The notes: generated by a model not told the origin, from the sequence alone. Positions 1 through 8,247 are shown, counted from the stretch's first letter. The stretch is DNA of 64,000 bases from Anaerotalea alkaliphila (GCF_010179735.1 NZ_JAAEEH010000003.1:1-64000); one strand, 5' to 3'. Program-made: numbers and translations.

Positions 1-138
1 ATTATACCTATGAGATGGTTGAAATTCAATACGTGGTGTCTGTTGATTCATTCGAATATTAAAGTTGCATTTTCAAGGAACATTCGGGATGATTTCTTAA
101 TCTGTCCCGTAACAATATCTTACAAGGAGGTAAAGGAC

Positions 139-648
139 ATGGACGTATTGCAGGCAATCATGACAAGGACAAGCATCCGTAAGTTTACAGGGGAAAGGGT
201 GGGGGACCAGGTTTTGGACCAGATCCTGCGGGCGGGATTCGCTGCTCCATCGGCCCACAACGTGCAGCCCTGGCAGTTCATGATCGTGGACGACCCGGAT
301 ACGCTGGAGGCTATTGCGGAGGCGCACACCCATGCGAAGATGCTCCCTTCCGCAGGCACGGCCATCGTGGTCTGCGGCGACACCACGCTTCAGCCGGAGC
401 TGGGATTCCTGTTGGAGGACTGCTCGGCCGCAATGCAGAACATGCTCCTGGCCATCCACGGCCTTGGTATGGGAGGCGTCTGGATCGGCATCCATCCGGT
501 GGAGGACCTGGAGGTGGATATGGCAAGGATCCTGAAGCTGCCCGGAGGCATGTTGCCCGTGGGGATCATCGCCCTGGGGCATGCCAAGGAGCCCAAAGAA
601 CCCAGGGACAAGTACAATCCGGAGAAGATCCATTACAACCAATGGTAG
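139..648 (+). CDS. Nitroreductase family protein
   Basis: 169-residue flavin-dependent oxidoreductase of the nitroreductase superfamily, probably an FMN homodimer using NAD(P)H. The N-terminus carries the family's SIRKF motif (residues about 12-16) and PSAHNVQPWQF (about 36-46), which contact FMN; GMGGVWIG near residue 113 is the second conserved flavin-binding segment. The ATG at 139 was chosen because AAGGAGGT ends 7 bases upstream; the frame is open further upstream but without a ribosome site. It stands alone, followed by a long inverted repeat. The natural substrate cannot be read from the sequence. Confidence 0.9.
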   Translation: MDVLQAIMTRTSIRKFTGERVGDQVLDQILRAGFAAPSAHNVQPWQFMIVDDPDTLEAIAEAHTHAKMLPSAGTAIVVCGDTTLQPELGFLLEDCSAAMQNMLLAIHGLGMGGVWIGIHPVEDLEVDMARILKLPGGMLPVGIIALGHAKEPKEPRDKYNPEKIHYNQW

Positions 649-653
649 GCTAA

Positions 654-701
654 AGGAAGGGACAGGACGGATGCGGCGATGCGGACGTCCTGTCCCTTCC
701 T
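654..701 (+). terminator. 16-bp inverted repeat after nitroreductase
   Basis: Perfect 16-bp arms (654-669 and 686-701) around a 16-base loop, 6 bases after the nitroreductase stop. No T-tract follows, so it is either a weak terminator or an RNA-stabilising stem. The loop itself holds two copies of GATGCGG. Confidence 0.5.
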
Positions 702-739
702 AAGGTTTGAAAAACCATACGGAATGCTTTGATATATTG

Positions 740-768
740 TTGACAAAAATCTGCAAAGTGGTTATAAT
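740..768 (+). promoter_or_regulatory. Sigma-A promoter of feoAB
   Basis: TTGACA at 740-745 and TATAAT at 763-768, exactly 17 bases apart, about 75 bases before feoA. Both hexamers match consensus fully. Confidence 0.85.
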
Positions 769-774
769 TGAAAA

Positions 775-789
775 TGAAAACGGTTATCA
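775..789 (+). promoter_or_regulatory. Probable Fur box at the feoA promoter
   Basis: TGAAAACGGTTATCA matches 11 of 14 specified positions of the 7-1-7 Fur consensus (TGATAATNATTATCA). It lies directly after the -10 box and so covers the transcription start, a typical repressor position. Iron-dependent repression is inferred. Confidence 0.65.
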
Positions 790-843
790 ACACGATGCGG
801 ATTTTGAAAACGAGTGGGACAACGAATGAAAAGGAGGTGCGGC

Positions 844-1056
844 ATGCCTTTGACCAAATCGAAAGCGGGCCATACGGGAGTCGTCAAATCCATCACAGCT
901 ACGGAGAAAATCCAAAAATTCCTTTTTTCCCTGGGTTGCAGCGAGGGGCAGGAAATCACCCTGGTTTCCATCCTGGCAGGGAACTACATCATCAGCGTGG
1001 GGGACGGCAGATACGCCATCGACAAGAAAATGGCGGGAGCGATAGAACTGGCGTAG
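844..1056 (+). CDS. feoA: Ferrous iron transport protein A
   Basis: 70-residue SH3-like FeoA protein, the small cytoplasmic partner of the FeoB ferrous-iron transporter. The LGCSEGQEITLVS segment and the closing turn with RYAIDKKMAGAIEL are characteristic of the family. AAAAGGAGGTG lies just before the ATG. It is first in the operon, 67 bases before feoB, under a consensus promoter with a Fur-type operator. Confidence 0.9.
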   Translation: MPLTKSKAGHTGVVKSITATEKIQKFLFSLGCSEGQEITLVSILAGNYIISVGDGRYAIDKKMAGAIELA

Positions 1057-1081
1057 AGGACAATTTTTTTTGATTAGCGAA

Positions 1082-1096
1082 TGAGAATGATTATCG
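1082..1096 (+). promoter_or_regulatory. Internal Fur box between feoA and feoB
   Basis: TGAGAATGATTATCG matches 12 of 14 positions of the 7-1-7 Fur consensus and sits in the feoA-feoB gap, 28 bases before feoB. No clear promoter accompanies it, so it may act as a roadblock or a second binding site. Confidence 0.6.
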
Positions 1097-1123
1097 ATAT
1101 AACCCTAAAGACAGGAGGAGCAT

Positions 1124-3136
1124 ATGAAGATCGCATTGGCCGGAAACCCGAATTCGGGGAAGACGACCTTGTTCAACGCCATCACCGGCAAGACGGAGTA
1201 TGTGGGCAATTGGCCGGGCGTGACGGTGGAGAAAAAGGAAGCGAACCTGAAAAGGAAATACAAGCTGCTGGCAGGGCTGCAGGACATGAAAGAAGCCGGA
1301 ACCGGAAAGGGGGACGGCAACCGCCGGAACCAGGTGCGGGTGGTGGACCTTCCGGGGGCCTATTCCATCGCTCCCTACACCAGCGAGGAGGCCGTGACCA
1401 GGGACTTCATCCTTGCGGAAAACCCGGACGTGCTGCTGAACATCGTGGACGCATCCAACTTGGAGCGGAGCCTTTTCTTCACCACCCAGCTGCTGGAGTT
1501 GGGGATTCCCCTAGTGGTGGCCCTGAACAAGCAGGACGTGCTGAAGCGCAGCGGGAACAGCATCCAGGTGGAAGGATTGGCGGATGCCCTAGGGTGTCCG
1601 GTGGTGGAAACCCGGGCCAACGGGGAAGAGGGCCTGGACGAGCTGTTGCGGGCGGTGGGACAGGCTGCTGCGGCCGGAGCGTCCGGCAACCCTGCCTTTG
1701 AAGGCCGGGGAGGCGAAGGGGAGGACAAAAAACGCCAAGCCTATGTGAAAGGAATCGTGCAGACCCATCTCCAAAGGAAGAGGGACAAGACCCGGATCAC
1801 AACGAGCGACAGGATCGACCGCGTCGTGGCCAATCCTTTCCTGGGACTGCCCCTCTTCGGACTGGTGATGTGGGCGGTGTACGCCTTTTCCATCAATGGC
1901 CTGGGAGGTTTCCTGGCGGACTGGGTGAATGGGACCCTGTTCGGGGAACTGGTGCCGGATGCGGCCCATGGGTTCTTTGGCGGCCTGGGCGTCCATCCCA
2001 TGCTGGAGGCCCTGATTGTGGACGGAGCCATCGCGGGGGTTGGGGCGGTGCTGGGCTTCCTGCCCCTGATCCTGGTGCTCTTCTTCTGTCTTGCCCTTTT
2101 GGAGGACAGCGGCTACATGGCCCGGGTGGCGGTGGTCATGGACCGTTATTTCAAAAAAATCGGTCTTTCCGGAAAGTCCATCATTCCCATGATCGTGGGG
2201 TCCGGATGCTCCATTCCAGGAGTCATGGCCACCAGGACCATCGAGGACGAGAACGAGAAGGTCGCCACCACCATCCTGACCCCGTTCATCCCCTGCAGCG
2301 CCAAGCTTCCCATCATCGTCCTGTTCTCCGCCGTATTCTTTCCAGGGAGCACCTGGATCCTGCCCGCGGTGTACGGGATTGCGGGATTGGCGGTGATTCT
2401 GGGAGGACTGCTGCTGAAGAGGATCTTCCCCTGGGAGGAATCCTCCACCTTCATCATGGAGCTTCCGGAATACAAGGTGCCGAGCCTGCGCCACGCCTTC
2501 CGGCAGATGGTCCACCAGGGGAAGGGGTTCGTCGTCAAGGCATCCACCATCATCCTGGTGATGAACACGCTGGTCTGGTTCATGCAGAGCTATGGATGGA
2601 ACCTGCAGCCTGCAGAAGACCAGGGGGCCAGCATCTTGGCCGGCGTCGGCGGGCTGGCGGCGCCCCTGTTGCTCCCTCTGGGGGTGGCGGGCTGGCAGAT
2701 GGCGGCCGCAGCCCTGACCGGGTTCGTGGCAAAGGAGAATGTGGTGGCCACCTTCGCCATCCTCTTCGCCACCGTTTCCGAGGAGGCCCTGCACGCCCCG
2801 GGCGGGGTCCTGGCGGAGAACTTCACTCCCGTCACAGGCTTCGCCTTCCTCCTGTTCAACCTCTTCACCCCGCCCTGCTTCGCGGCCATCGGCGCCATGA
2901 ATGCGGAGCTTGGAAGCAGGAAGTGGCTGGCCAGGGCCATCCTGTTCCAACTGGCTGCCGGTTACGGAATCGGCATCCTGGCGGCCCAGGCGGGAAGCCT
3001 GCTGGTCTACGGCAAATGGGCCCCGGGAGCGGTTCCGGCGGGCCTGGTGTTGGGCGGGCTGGCTGCCCTGGCGGCAGTCCTGGTCCAAAGGAACCGTGCG
3101 AGGGACGCACAAAATGAGCTGGCCTGTCAGGAGTGA
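1124..3136 (+). CDS. feoB: Ferrous iron transport protein B
   Basis: 670-residue inner-membrane Fe2+ transporter. The N-terminal G domain shows the P-loop GNPNSGKT (residues 7-14), the G2 region with GNWPGVTVE, G3 DLPG and G4 NKQD; a helical domain follows, and from about residue 240 the hydrophobic core carries the Gate motifs (GSGCSIPGVMATRTIE, IPCSAKLPI). Length is at the short end of the family. The AGGAGG site is 6-8 bases before the ATG. It is followed after 6 bases by a small Cys-rich protein typical of clostridial feo operons. Confidence 0.96.
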   Translation: MKIALAGNPNSGKTTLFNAITGKTEYVGNWPGVTVEKKEANLKRKYKLLAGLQDMKEAGTGKGDGNRRNQVRVVDLPGAYSIAPYTSEEAVTRDFILAENPDVLLNIVDASNLERSLFFTTQLLELGIPLVVALNKQDVLKRSGNSIQVEGLADALGCPVVETRANGEEGLDELLRAVGQAAAAGASGNPAFEGRGGEGEDKKRQAYVKGIVQTHLQRKRDKTRITTSDRIDRVVANPFLGLPLFGLVMWAVYAFSINGLGGFLADWVNGTLFGELVPDAAHGFFGGLGVHPMLEALIVDGAIAGVGAVLGFLPLILVLFFCLALLEDSGYMARVAVVMDRYFKKIGLSGKSIIPMIVGSGCSIPGVMATRTIEDENEKVATTILTPFIPCSAKLPIIVLFSAVFFPGSTWILPAVYGIAGLAVILGGLLLKRIFPWEESSTFIMELPEYKVPSLRHAFRQMVHQGKGFVVKASTIILVMNTLVWFMQSYGWNLQPAEDQGASILAGVGGLAAPLLLPLGVAGWQMAAAALTGFVAKENVVATFAILFATVSEEALHAPGGVLAENFTPVTGFAFLLFNLFTPPCFAAIGAMNAELGSRKWLARAILFQLAAGYGIGILAAQAGSLLVYGKWAPGAVPAGLVLGGLAALAAVLVQRNRARDAQNELACQE

Positions 3137-3142
3137 TGCGGT

Positions 3143-3292
3143 ATGCCTACAATCATCATAGGAACAATCTTTTTCGTCCTGGTGGCCCTGGCCGCCCGGA
3201 AGACCTACCGGAACCTGCGAAGCAACACCTGTCCGGGATGTTCGGCCGGATGCGGACTGGAGAAAAGGGAAAAGTGTCATAAAGGTTCTTGA
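3143..3292 (+). CDS. FeoB-associated Cys-rich membrane protein
   Basis: 49-residue protein beginning MPTIIIGTIFFVLVALAARK, a single membrane helix, followed by a short basic tail with CPGCSAGCGLEKREKC (cysteines at about 30, 33, 37 and 45). This organisation is that of the small FeoB-associated proteins found directly after feoB in Firmicutes; their role is unknown, with iron handling at the transporter a reasonable guess. CAGGAG lies about 10 bases before the ATG. An intrinsic terminator follows 10 bases after the stop. Confidence 0.85.
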   Translation: MPTIIIGTIFFVLVALAARKTYRNLRSNTCPGCSAGCGLEKREKCHKGS

Positions 3293-3302
3293 ACACGAAA
3301 AA

Positions 3303-3329
3303 GGCGTCTGCAGTTGCAGGCGCCTTTTT
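3303..3329 (+). terminator. Terminator of the feo operon
   Basis: 10-bp stem (3303-3312 with 3315-3324, one G-T pair), 2-base loop, then TTTTT. Confidence 0.85.
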
Positions 3330-3476
3330 CGCCGGGGGAGAAAATTTCTCTCCCTCTTTGCCCCCCGGAGCGGAATTTTTGCCTGGATTATGGTACAATG
3401 TTCTCAGAAATCCAAACGAAGCGGGCAGGCGGATGGAACGGCGTGCCACATTTAAGGAAAGGTTGAGGTGAAACCT

Positions 3477-4358
3477 ATGATACAAAGAGAAGTCAAGGAC
3501 CTGTCCTCCAAATGGAGATTGTACAACGGAGTGGAGGTTCCCTGTGTGGGATTCGGGACATGGAAGATGCCGGATACGGTGGTGGAACAGGCCGTATGCG
3601 ATGCCATCGAGAGCGGATACAGGCACATCGATACGGCCGCGGCCTACCAGAACGAGCGGGGCGTTGGGAAGGGGGTCCGCATGTCGGGATTTCCCCGGGA
3701 GGAAATTTTCGTGGCCAGCAAGCTGCCCAATGCGGACCACGGATACAAGAAGGCGCTGGAATCCTACCAGCAGAGCCTGGAGCGGCTGGAGATGGACCAT
3801 CTGGACCTGTACATGATCCACTGGCCGGTGATCGAGGAGCACAAGGACCGCTACAAGGAGGACATCCTGGAGACCTGGAGCGCCCTGGAGGAGCTATATG
3901 ACAAGGGGAAGGTCCGGGCCATCGGGGTCAGCAATTTCATGATGGAGCATCTGGAACTGCTTGCGGAAAACGGCAGGACCAAGCCCATGGTGGACCAGGT
4001 CCAATTCAATCCCCAGTGCACGGAGCCTTTGCTGCGGGCCTACTGTGAGGAACGGGAAATCCTGATGGAGGGATGGAGCCCCCTGATCCAAGGGAAGGCT
4101 TTCGAGCACAAGGTGCTCCAGGACATGGCGGAGAAATACGGGAAGACCATCGCCCAGATCTGCGTCCGGTTCGTCCTCCAGCACGGGGTGGTCCCCATCC
4201 CCAAGTCCGCCAATCTGGACAGGATCAGGAACAACGGGAATGTGTTCGGCTTCTCCATTTCGGACAGGGACATGGAGGAAATCGCCAAGCTGTCCGTTTA
4301 CGGCCGGATCGGGGAGGAGCCGGACATCCCAAGGAAGTTCCAGAACGTAGGGTTCTAG
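3477..4358 (+). CDS. Aldo/keto reductase
   Basis: 293-residue NAD(P)H-dependent carbonyl reductase with a TIM-barrel fold. The catalytic tetrad is visible: Asp in IDTAAAY, Tyr of the same motif, Lys in ASKLPN and His in MIHWP. GVSNF and the C-terminal IPKSAN nucleotide-binding motif are also present. The ATG at 3477 follows GAGGTGA by 5 bases; GTG at 3468 is a weaker alternative. The downstream CDF gene starts 28 bases later, so they are probably cotranscribed. The substrate is not predictable; relatives act on 2,5-diketogluconate or methylglyoxal. Confidence 0.9.
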   Translation: MIQREVKDLSSKWRLYNGVEVPCVGFGTWKMPDTVVEQAVCDAIESGYRHIDTAAAYQNERGVGKGVRMSGFPREEIFVASKLPNADHGYKKALESYQQSLERLEMDHLDLYMIHWPVIEEHKDRYKEDILETWSALEELYDKGKVRAIGVSNFMMEHLELLAENGRTKPMVDQVQFNPQCTEPLLRAYCEEREILMEGWSPLIQGKAFEHKVLQDMAEKYGKTIAQICVRFVLQHGVVPIPKSANLDRIRNNGNVFGFSISDRDMEEIAKLSVYGRIGEEPDIPRKFQNVGF

Positions 4359-4386
4359 GAAACCCGGTTTGAAAGGAGGAGGTTCC

Positions 4387-5301
4387 ATGGAAGCGCATGA
4401 CCACACCCACACCCATGGCCATGCCAACGACGGCGGCCGCGGCGGGCAGAAGAATATCCGGACGGCCTTCTTCCTGAACCTCACCTTCACCCTGGTGGAG
4501 ATCGTGGGAGGGATGGCCACCAACAGCGTGGCTATCCTGTCGGATGCGGTCCATGACCTGGGGGATTCCCTATCCCTGGGAATCGCCTGGTTTCTGGGAC
4601 GATACGGGGATAAGGCCCCGGACCGGAAGTTTTCCTACGGCTACGCCCGGTTCAGTCTGCTGGGGGCATTGGTCAACAGCCTGGTCCTGGTGGCAGGCTC
4701 CGCATTCGTCCTCAGCCGGGCGGTGCCCCGGATCTTCCATCCCCAGGAGGTCCATGCGGCAGGCATGATGGCTCTCGCGGTGCTGGGCATCCTGGTGAAC
4801 GGCCTGGCGGCCTTCCAGTTGAACAAGGGGACCTCCTTCAACGAGAAGGTGGTGCTCTGGCACCTGCTGGAGGATGTGCTGGGCTGGGTGGCCATCCTGG
4901 TGGCGGGACTGGTGCTCCTCTTCGTGGACATCCCCGTGCTGGACCCGCTGCTCTCCCTGGGAATCACCCTCTACGTCCTCTACCATGTGGGGATCAACCT
5001 GAAGCAGATCCTGCACATCCTCCTGCAGGGGGTGCCGGCCCACTTTTCCCTGGAGGCGGTGGAGGAGGAGATCGGAAAGGTCCCTGGGGTCCTCTCGGTC
5101 CACCATGTCCACCTCTGGTCCCTGGAGGGGGAAAAGGCGATGCTCTCCGCCCATGTGGTGGTGGCGGACGGGAGCGGCATCCGGGAGATGGGAAGGATCA
5201 AGGGGGAGATCCGGAAGCGGATGGACGGCCAGGGCATCGGCCATGTCACCATCGAAGTGGATTTCGAAAGCGAGGAATGCGGCAATCGGGATTGCCGGTG
5301 A
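4387..5301 (+). CDS. Cation diffusion facilitator (Zn/Co/Cd exporter)
   Basis: 304-residue CzcD-type metal/proton antiporter of the cytoplasmic membrane. It begins with a His-rich metal-binding stretch (HDHTHTHGH), then six membrane helices. SDAVHDLGDSLSLG in helix II and HLLEDVLGWVAIL in helix V carry the HD-HD metal site of the family. The last 90 residues form the cytoplasmic ferredoxin-like domain (HHVHLWSLEGEKAMLSAHV). AAAGGAGG decides the ATG at 4387. Confidence 0.92.
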   Translation: MEAHDHTHTHGHANDGGRGGQKNIRTAFFLNLTFTLVEIVGGMATNSVAILSDAVHDLGDSLSLGIAWFLGRYGDKAPDRKFSYGYARFSLLGALVNSLVLVAGSAFVLSRAVPRIFHPQEVHAAGMMALAVLGILVNGLAAFQLNKGTSFNEKVVLWHLLEDVLGWVAILVAGLVLLFVDIPVLDPLLSLGITLYVLYHVGINLKQILHILLQGVPAHFSLEAVEEEIGKVPGVLSVHHVHLWSLEGEKAMLSAHVVVADGSGIREMGRIKGEIRKRMDGQGIGHVTIEVDFESEECGNRDCR

Positions 5302-5320
5302 GCCAAGGAAAGGAAATGAT

Positions 5321-6316
5321 ATGAAAAAGTTTATTTTGCTGCTCCTCCTGGGGGCCGTCGGACTGCTGGGCGCCTGCGGGGGAGGAAGGCCCGAGGATGC
5401 GGTGGAGAAGTTCTTCAGCGACACACGGCGCTTCGACCTGGAAGGCATGCGGTCCGGCCTGGCCGCCGGAGAGGCCCATGACCTGGACGACATGCTGCTG
5501 GAGGAGAATCCCGACTCCCTCTTGCTGCTGGAATACCTGAAGGGGAATGCGGCCAAGATGACCTACAATGTAATCGGCGCTGCAGTGGAGGGGAACAAGG
5601 CCACGGTCACGGTGGAGACCCGGTACGTGGACGCCCAGGAAATCTACCTTGCAACCCTGCAGGAGTACAACACCCGGTCCATGGAGCTGGTCCTTGGGGG
5701 AGAGGAGCAGACGGAGGACGTCCTGACCCGCATCTTCATGGAAATCCTTCTGGAGAAGGCGGGAGGGATGGAGGAGCGCTTCAAGGAAGCCACCCTGGAG
5801 ATCCCCTGTGTGAAGCAGGATGGGGAATGGCTCATCGCCGGGATGGATGACGACCTGGCGGACGTGTTCCTGTCCAACCTGGTCACAGCCGGCCATGCCA
5901 TGGAAGAGGAATGGGGCGACGTGCACGGGGAGGTGGAAGAGGGTTCCGGGAAAGATGCCGGTGGCAGTGCTAGGGCCGGAATCGATGGGATCCACTTCTG
6001 GCTGGTGGGCGAGGTCTGGCCCCTTTTCTCGGAGTTCCAGGGGTACCTGGAGGTGCGAAAGGGCGCCTCGGGAAGGGACCTGGAGGTCGAGATGGAAATC
6101 CCGCTGGAACAGCTTGCCCAGGCCATGGCGATGAAGCCTGCGCACGACGGCTTCATCGCTGGGCTAGGGGAAGGATACGGGGAGGTCCAGGCCGTCTGGA
6201 TGGAACTCTCCCGGGAGATGGACAAGATCCATGGAGGGATCACAGGCGGCGCGGAAACCATCGACACCCTGCGGTTCCAGGAGCTCATGGAAGCCTTCGG
6301 CGAGGTAGGCTATTGA
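5321..6316 (+). CDS. Predicted lipoprotein, function unknown
   Basis: 331-residue protein with a lipoprotein signal: MKK, a Leu-rich segment and the lipobox LLGAC, so Cys20 is the predicted lipidated residue. The first half (PEDAVEKFFSDTRRFDLEG through about residue 190) resembles small NTF2-like lipoprotein domains of Firmicutes (DUF4878/DUF5105 type); the second half is acidic and helical with no domain I recognise. AAAGGAAATGAT precedes the start. It lies 19 bases after the metal exporter, suggesting a shared transcript. Confidence 0.8.
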   Translation: MKKFILLLLLGAVGLLGACGGGRPEDAVEKFFSDTRRFDLEGMRSGLAAGEAHDLDDMLLEENPDSLLLLEYLKGNAAKMTYNVIGAAVEGNKATVTVETRYVDAQEIYLATLQEYNTRSMELVLGGEEQTEDVLTRIFMEILLEKAGGMEERFKEATLEIPCVKQDGEWLIAGMDDDLADVFLSNLVTAGHAMEEEWGDVHGEVEEGSGKDAGGSARAGIDGIHFWLVGEVWPLFSEFQGYLEVRKGASGRDLEVEMEIPLEQLAQAMAMKPAHDGFIAGLGEGYGEVQAVWMELSREMDKIHGGITGGAETIDTLRFQELMEAFGEVGY

Positions 6317-6338
6317 AGCGAGAAAAGGAGGGAACGGA

Positions 6339-6506
6339 ATGGATCACAAGAAACTGAGGGACGGGCTGGTTGCCTTCCTTGCCACGGCAGGGCCCATTGC
6401 GGCCGCTGAAATCATCGCGGTGCAGACGGCGAAGGACGAGGCGTTGGTGGAAATCGCCGGTCGGCTGGGGTTCGACACCAGGGAATATGAAAGGACGGAG
6501 GCGTAG
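6339..6506 (+). CDS. Small conserved-looking protein, 55 aa
   Basis: Short gene with a strong ribosome site (AAAAGGAGGG, 8 bases before the ATG) and no space to the next gene (the stop at 6504-6506 abuts the following ATG). The product starts MDHKKLRDGLVAFLATAG, is predicted helical with an Ala-rich middle, and ends GFDTREYERTEA. I do not recognise a family. Tight packing inside an operon supports that it is real. Confidence 0.65.
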   Translation: MDHKKLRDGLVAFLATAGPIAAAEIIAVQTAKDEALVEIAGRLGFDTREYERTEA

Positions 6507-7049
6507 ATGGGAAGAGAAGTCGTGCTGTACATCGCCGCAAGCCTGGACGGCTACATCGCCAGGAAGGACGGTTCGCTGGACTGGCTTCCTGCAATCGGGC
6601 AGGAGGTTCCGGAGGTGGAGGAAGCCTACGAGGCCTTCTACGGGACAGTCGACACGGTGGTCATGGGTCGGAAGACCTACGAGCAGGTGGTCCGGGAAAT
6701 CTCCCCGGAGCATTGGCCCTATGAGGGAAAGAAGTGCTATGTGGCCAGCAGCGGGGAACCGGAGGAAGACGGCCGGGTGGAATGGGTCGGCGGGGACCTG
6801 GTCCGTTTCCTGAGTTACCTGAAGAGGACTCCCGGCAAGGACATCTGGATTGTGGGAGGAAGCAGGCTGCTGGCGCCCCTGGTGGAGGCCGGCGCCATCG
6901 ACCGCTACATCATCACCATCATCCCGGTCCTGCTGGGGGAAGGGATCCCCTTGTTTGTGGAAAGCGGGAAGGAGAACAGGCTGGAGCTGGAGGGTGTCAG
7001 GCCCCTGGACGGCATGGTGGAACTGCGGTACAGGAAAGGGAATGCATGA
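6507..7049 (+). CDS. Dihydrofolate reductase-like / RibD C-terminal domain protein
   Basis: 180-residue protein of the RibD C-terminal superfamily (YyaP/YwjB group). Signature segments: LYIAASLDGYIARKDGSLDWL at the N-terminus, VVMGRKTYEQV near residue 52, and DIWIVGGSRL (about residue 113), the NADPH-binding glycine turn. Members are stand-alone reductases of unknown substrate; it is not the chromosomal folA type. Last gene of its operon; its stop codon lies inside the terminator stem. Confidence 0.85.
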   Translation: MGREVVLYIAASLDGYIARKDGSLDWLPAIGQEVPEVEEAYEAFYGTVDTVVMGRKTYEQVVREISPEHWPYEGKKCYVASSGEPEEDGRVEWVGGDLVRFLSYLKRTPGKDIWIVGGSRLLAPLVEAGAIDRYIITIIPVLLGEGIPLFVESGKENRLELEGVRPLDGMVELRYRKGNA

Positions 7050-7072
7050 GTGAAATCATGCATTCCCTTTTT
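7038..7072 (+). terminator. Terminator after the reductase gene
   Basis: Perfect 12-bp stem (7038-7049 with 7056-7067), 6-base loop, TTTTT tail. The stem includes the stop codon of the upstream gene. Confidence 0.9.
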
Positions 7073-7085
7073 GCCGCGGATATGG

Positions 7086-7104
7086 TAGAATGAAACATAT
7101 TTCA
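7086..7104 (+). promoter_or_regulatory. -10 box and operator of the lacI-type gene
   Basis: TAGAAT at 7086-7091 (preceded by TATGG) is followed by TGAAACATATTTCA at 7091-7104, which differs by one base from the two perfect operators upstream of the transporter operon. The operator overlaps the -10 and start point, so autorepression is likely. Confidence 0.65.
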
Positions 7105-7125
7105 TTGAGTGGGAGGAGACAGGAT

Positions 7126-8121
7126 ATGGCAAGCATACGGGATGTGGCGAAAAAAGCGAACGTGGCCGCCTGCACCGTTTCCAGGGTGCTGAACGGAAGC
7201 GCATCTGTGGCGGAGGAGACCAGGCAGAGGATCGAGCAAGCCATGAAGGAGCTCAACTACATACCGAACGAGCTGGCAAGGGGAATGTTCAAGCAGCGGG
7301 CAGGAATCGTCGCCATGCTGGTGCCCAGCATCCGGCACCCTTTTTTTTCCAGCCTGGCGGACCAGATAGAAAAGGAGCTGTACCAGCAGGGGTACAAGAT
7401 GATGCTCTGCAGCACCGGCGACGACATCGCCCGGGAACGGGAATACATGAAGACCTTCAGGTCCAACATCGTGGACGGAGTGATCATGGGGGTCAGCAAT
7501 CTGAAGGACGAAGAATACGAGGCGTTCCAAAAGCCGCTGGTCATGCTGGACCACAAGGTGAACGAGGAGATTCCGGTGGTGGTGTCCGACCACAGGACGG
7601 GGGGCATCCTGGCTGCGCAGAAATTCCTGGAGGGCGGCTGCAGGAACATCATCCACATCTGCGGACTGGACGCTCCGGAGGTCCTGTCCTTCCAAAGCCA
7701 CCGGGCTCTGGAAGAGATCCTGTCGGCCCGGGGGGTCCAGGTGAAGGCGGTGGAAATCAAATGGAGCAATTTCGATTTCGACGGATATCTGGAGTTGGCG
7801 AAGATGATTCTGGAAAAGAACCCGGAAATCGACGGAATCATGGCGGCGGACCTGCCGGCGGTGGCCTTCCTGAAGGCGGCAAGGCAAATCGGCCGGAAGG
7901 TGCCGGAGACCCTTTGCGTTGTGGCCTACGACGGAACCTACGTGGTGGACACGAATCTCCTGGACATCACCACCATCGTGCAGCCGGTGAAGGAAATCGC
8001 GAACAGGTCCATCGGGGTGCTGGTGGACCTGTTGGAGGGAAGGCCGGCGAAGCCTGCCATGAACATGCTGGAGGTGTCCTTGCGGGAGGGAAACACGACA
8101 AAAAGTCGAATTCCCTCTTGA
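7126..8121 (+). CDS. LacI family transcriptional regulator
   Basis: 331-residue repressor. Residues 1-60 form the LacI helix-turn-helix and hinge (SIRDVAKKANVAACTVSRVL, then ELNYIPNELARGM); the rest is a periplasmic-binding-protein-like sensor domain (VAMLVPSIRHPFF, VDGVIMG, VVAYDGT). The ATG at 7126 follows GGAGGA. The palindrome TGAAACATGTTTCA before its own gene and twice before the downstream sugar operon makes it the local regulator. The inducer is presumably the transported sugar or a glucosidase product. Confidence 0.92.
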   Translation: MASIRDVAKKANVAACTVSRVLNGSASVAEETRQRIEQAMKELNYIPNELARGMFKQRAGIVAMLVPSIRHPFFSSLADQIEKELYQQGYKMMLCSTGDDIAREREYMKTFRSNIVDGVIMGVSNLKDEEYEAFQKPLVMLDHKVNEEIPVVVSDHRTGGILAAQKFLEGGCRNIIHICGLDAPEVLSFQSHRALEEILSARGVQVKAVEIKWSNFDFDGYLELAKMILEKNPEIDGIMAADLPAVAFLKAARQIGRKVPETLCVVAYDGTYVVDTNLLDITTIVQPVKEIANRSIGVLVDLLEGRPAKPAMNMLEVSLREGNTTKSRIPS

Positions 8122-8146
8122 CGGATGCCCGGGCATGGAATATAAT
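8118..8146 (+). promoter_or_regulatory. Sigma-A promoter of the sugar-uptake operon
   Basis: TTGACG (8118-8123) and TATAAT (8141-8146) with 17 bases between. The -35 box overlaps the stop codon of the LacI gene. Confidence 0.8.
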
Positions 8147-8159
8147 GTGAACGTAGGAA

Positions 8160-8173
8160 TGAAACATGTTTCA
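8160..8173 (+). promoter_or_regulatory. LacI-type operator O1
   Basis: Perfect 14-bp palindrome TGAAACATGTTTCA starting 13 bases after the -10 box. Confidence 0.8.
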
Positions 8174-8206
8174 AAAAGATGCAGGCCGGACTGGCCGCCT
8201 CTTTTT
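8173..8206 (+). promoter_or_regulatory. Leader hairpin between the two operators
   Basis: An inverted repeat with A/T-rich outer arms (AAAAAGA and TCTTTTT) and a GC core (GGCC...GGCC). The RNA would form a stem ending in a U-run, resembling a weak bidirectional terminator or attenuator in the untranslated leader. Confidence 0.4.
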
Positions 8207-8214
8207 GGCCGCTA

Positions 8215-8228
8215 TGAAACATGTTTCA
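8215..8228 (+). promoter_or_regulatory. LacI-type operator O2
   Basis: Second perfect copy of TGAAACATGTTTCA, 55 bases (about five helical turns) after O1 and 6 bases before the ribosome site of the binding-protein gene. Confidence 0.8.
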
Positions 8229-8247
8229 TAATAAAAGGAGGATGCAC

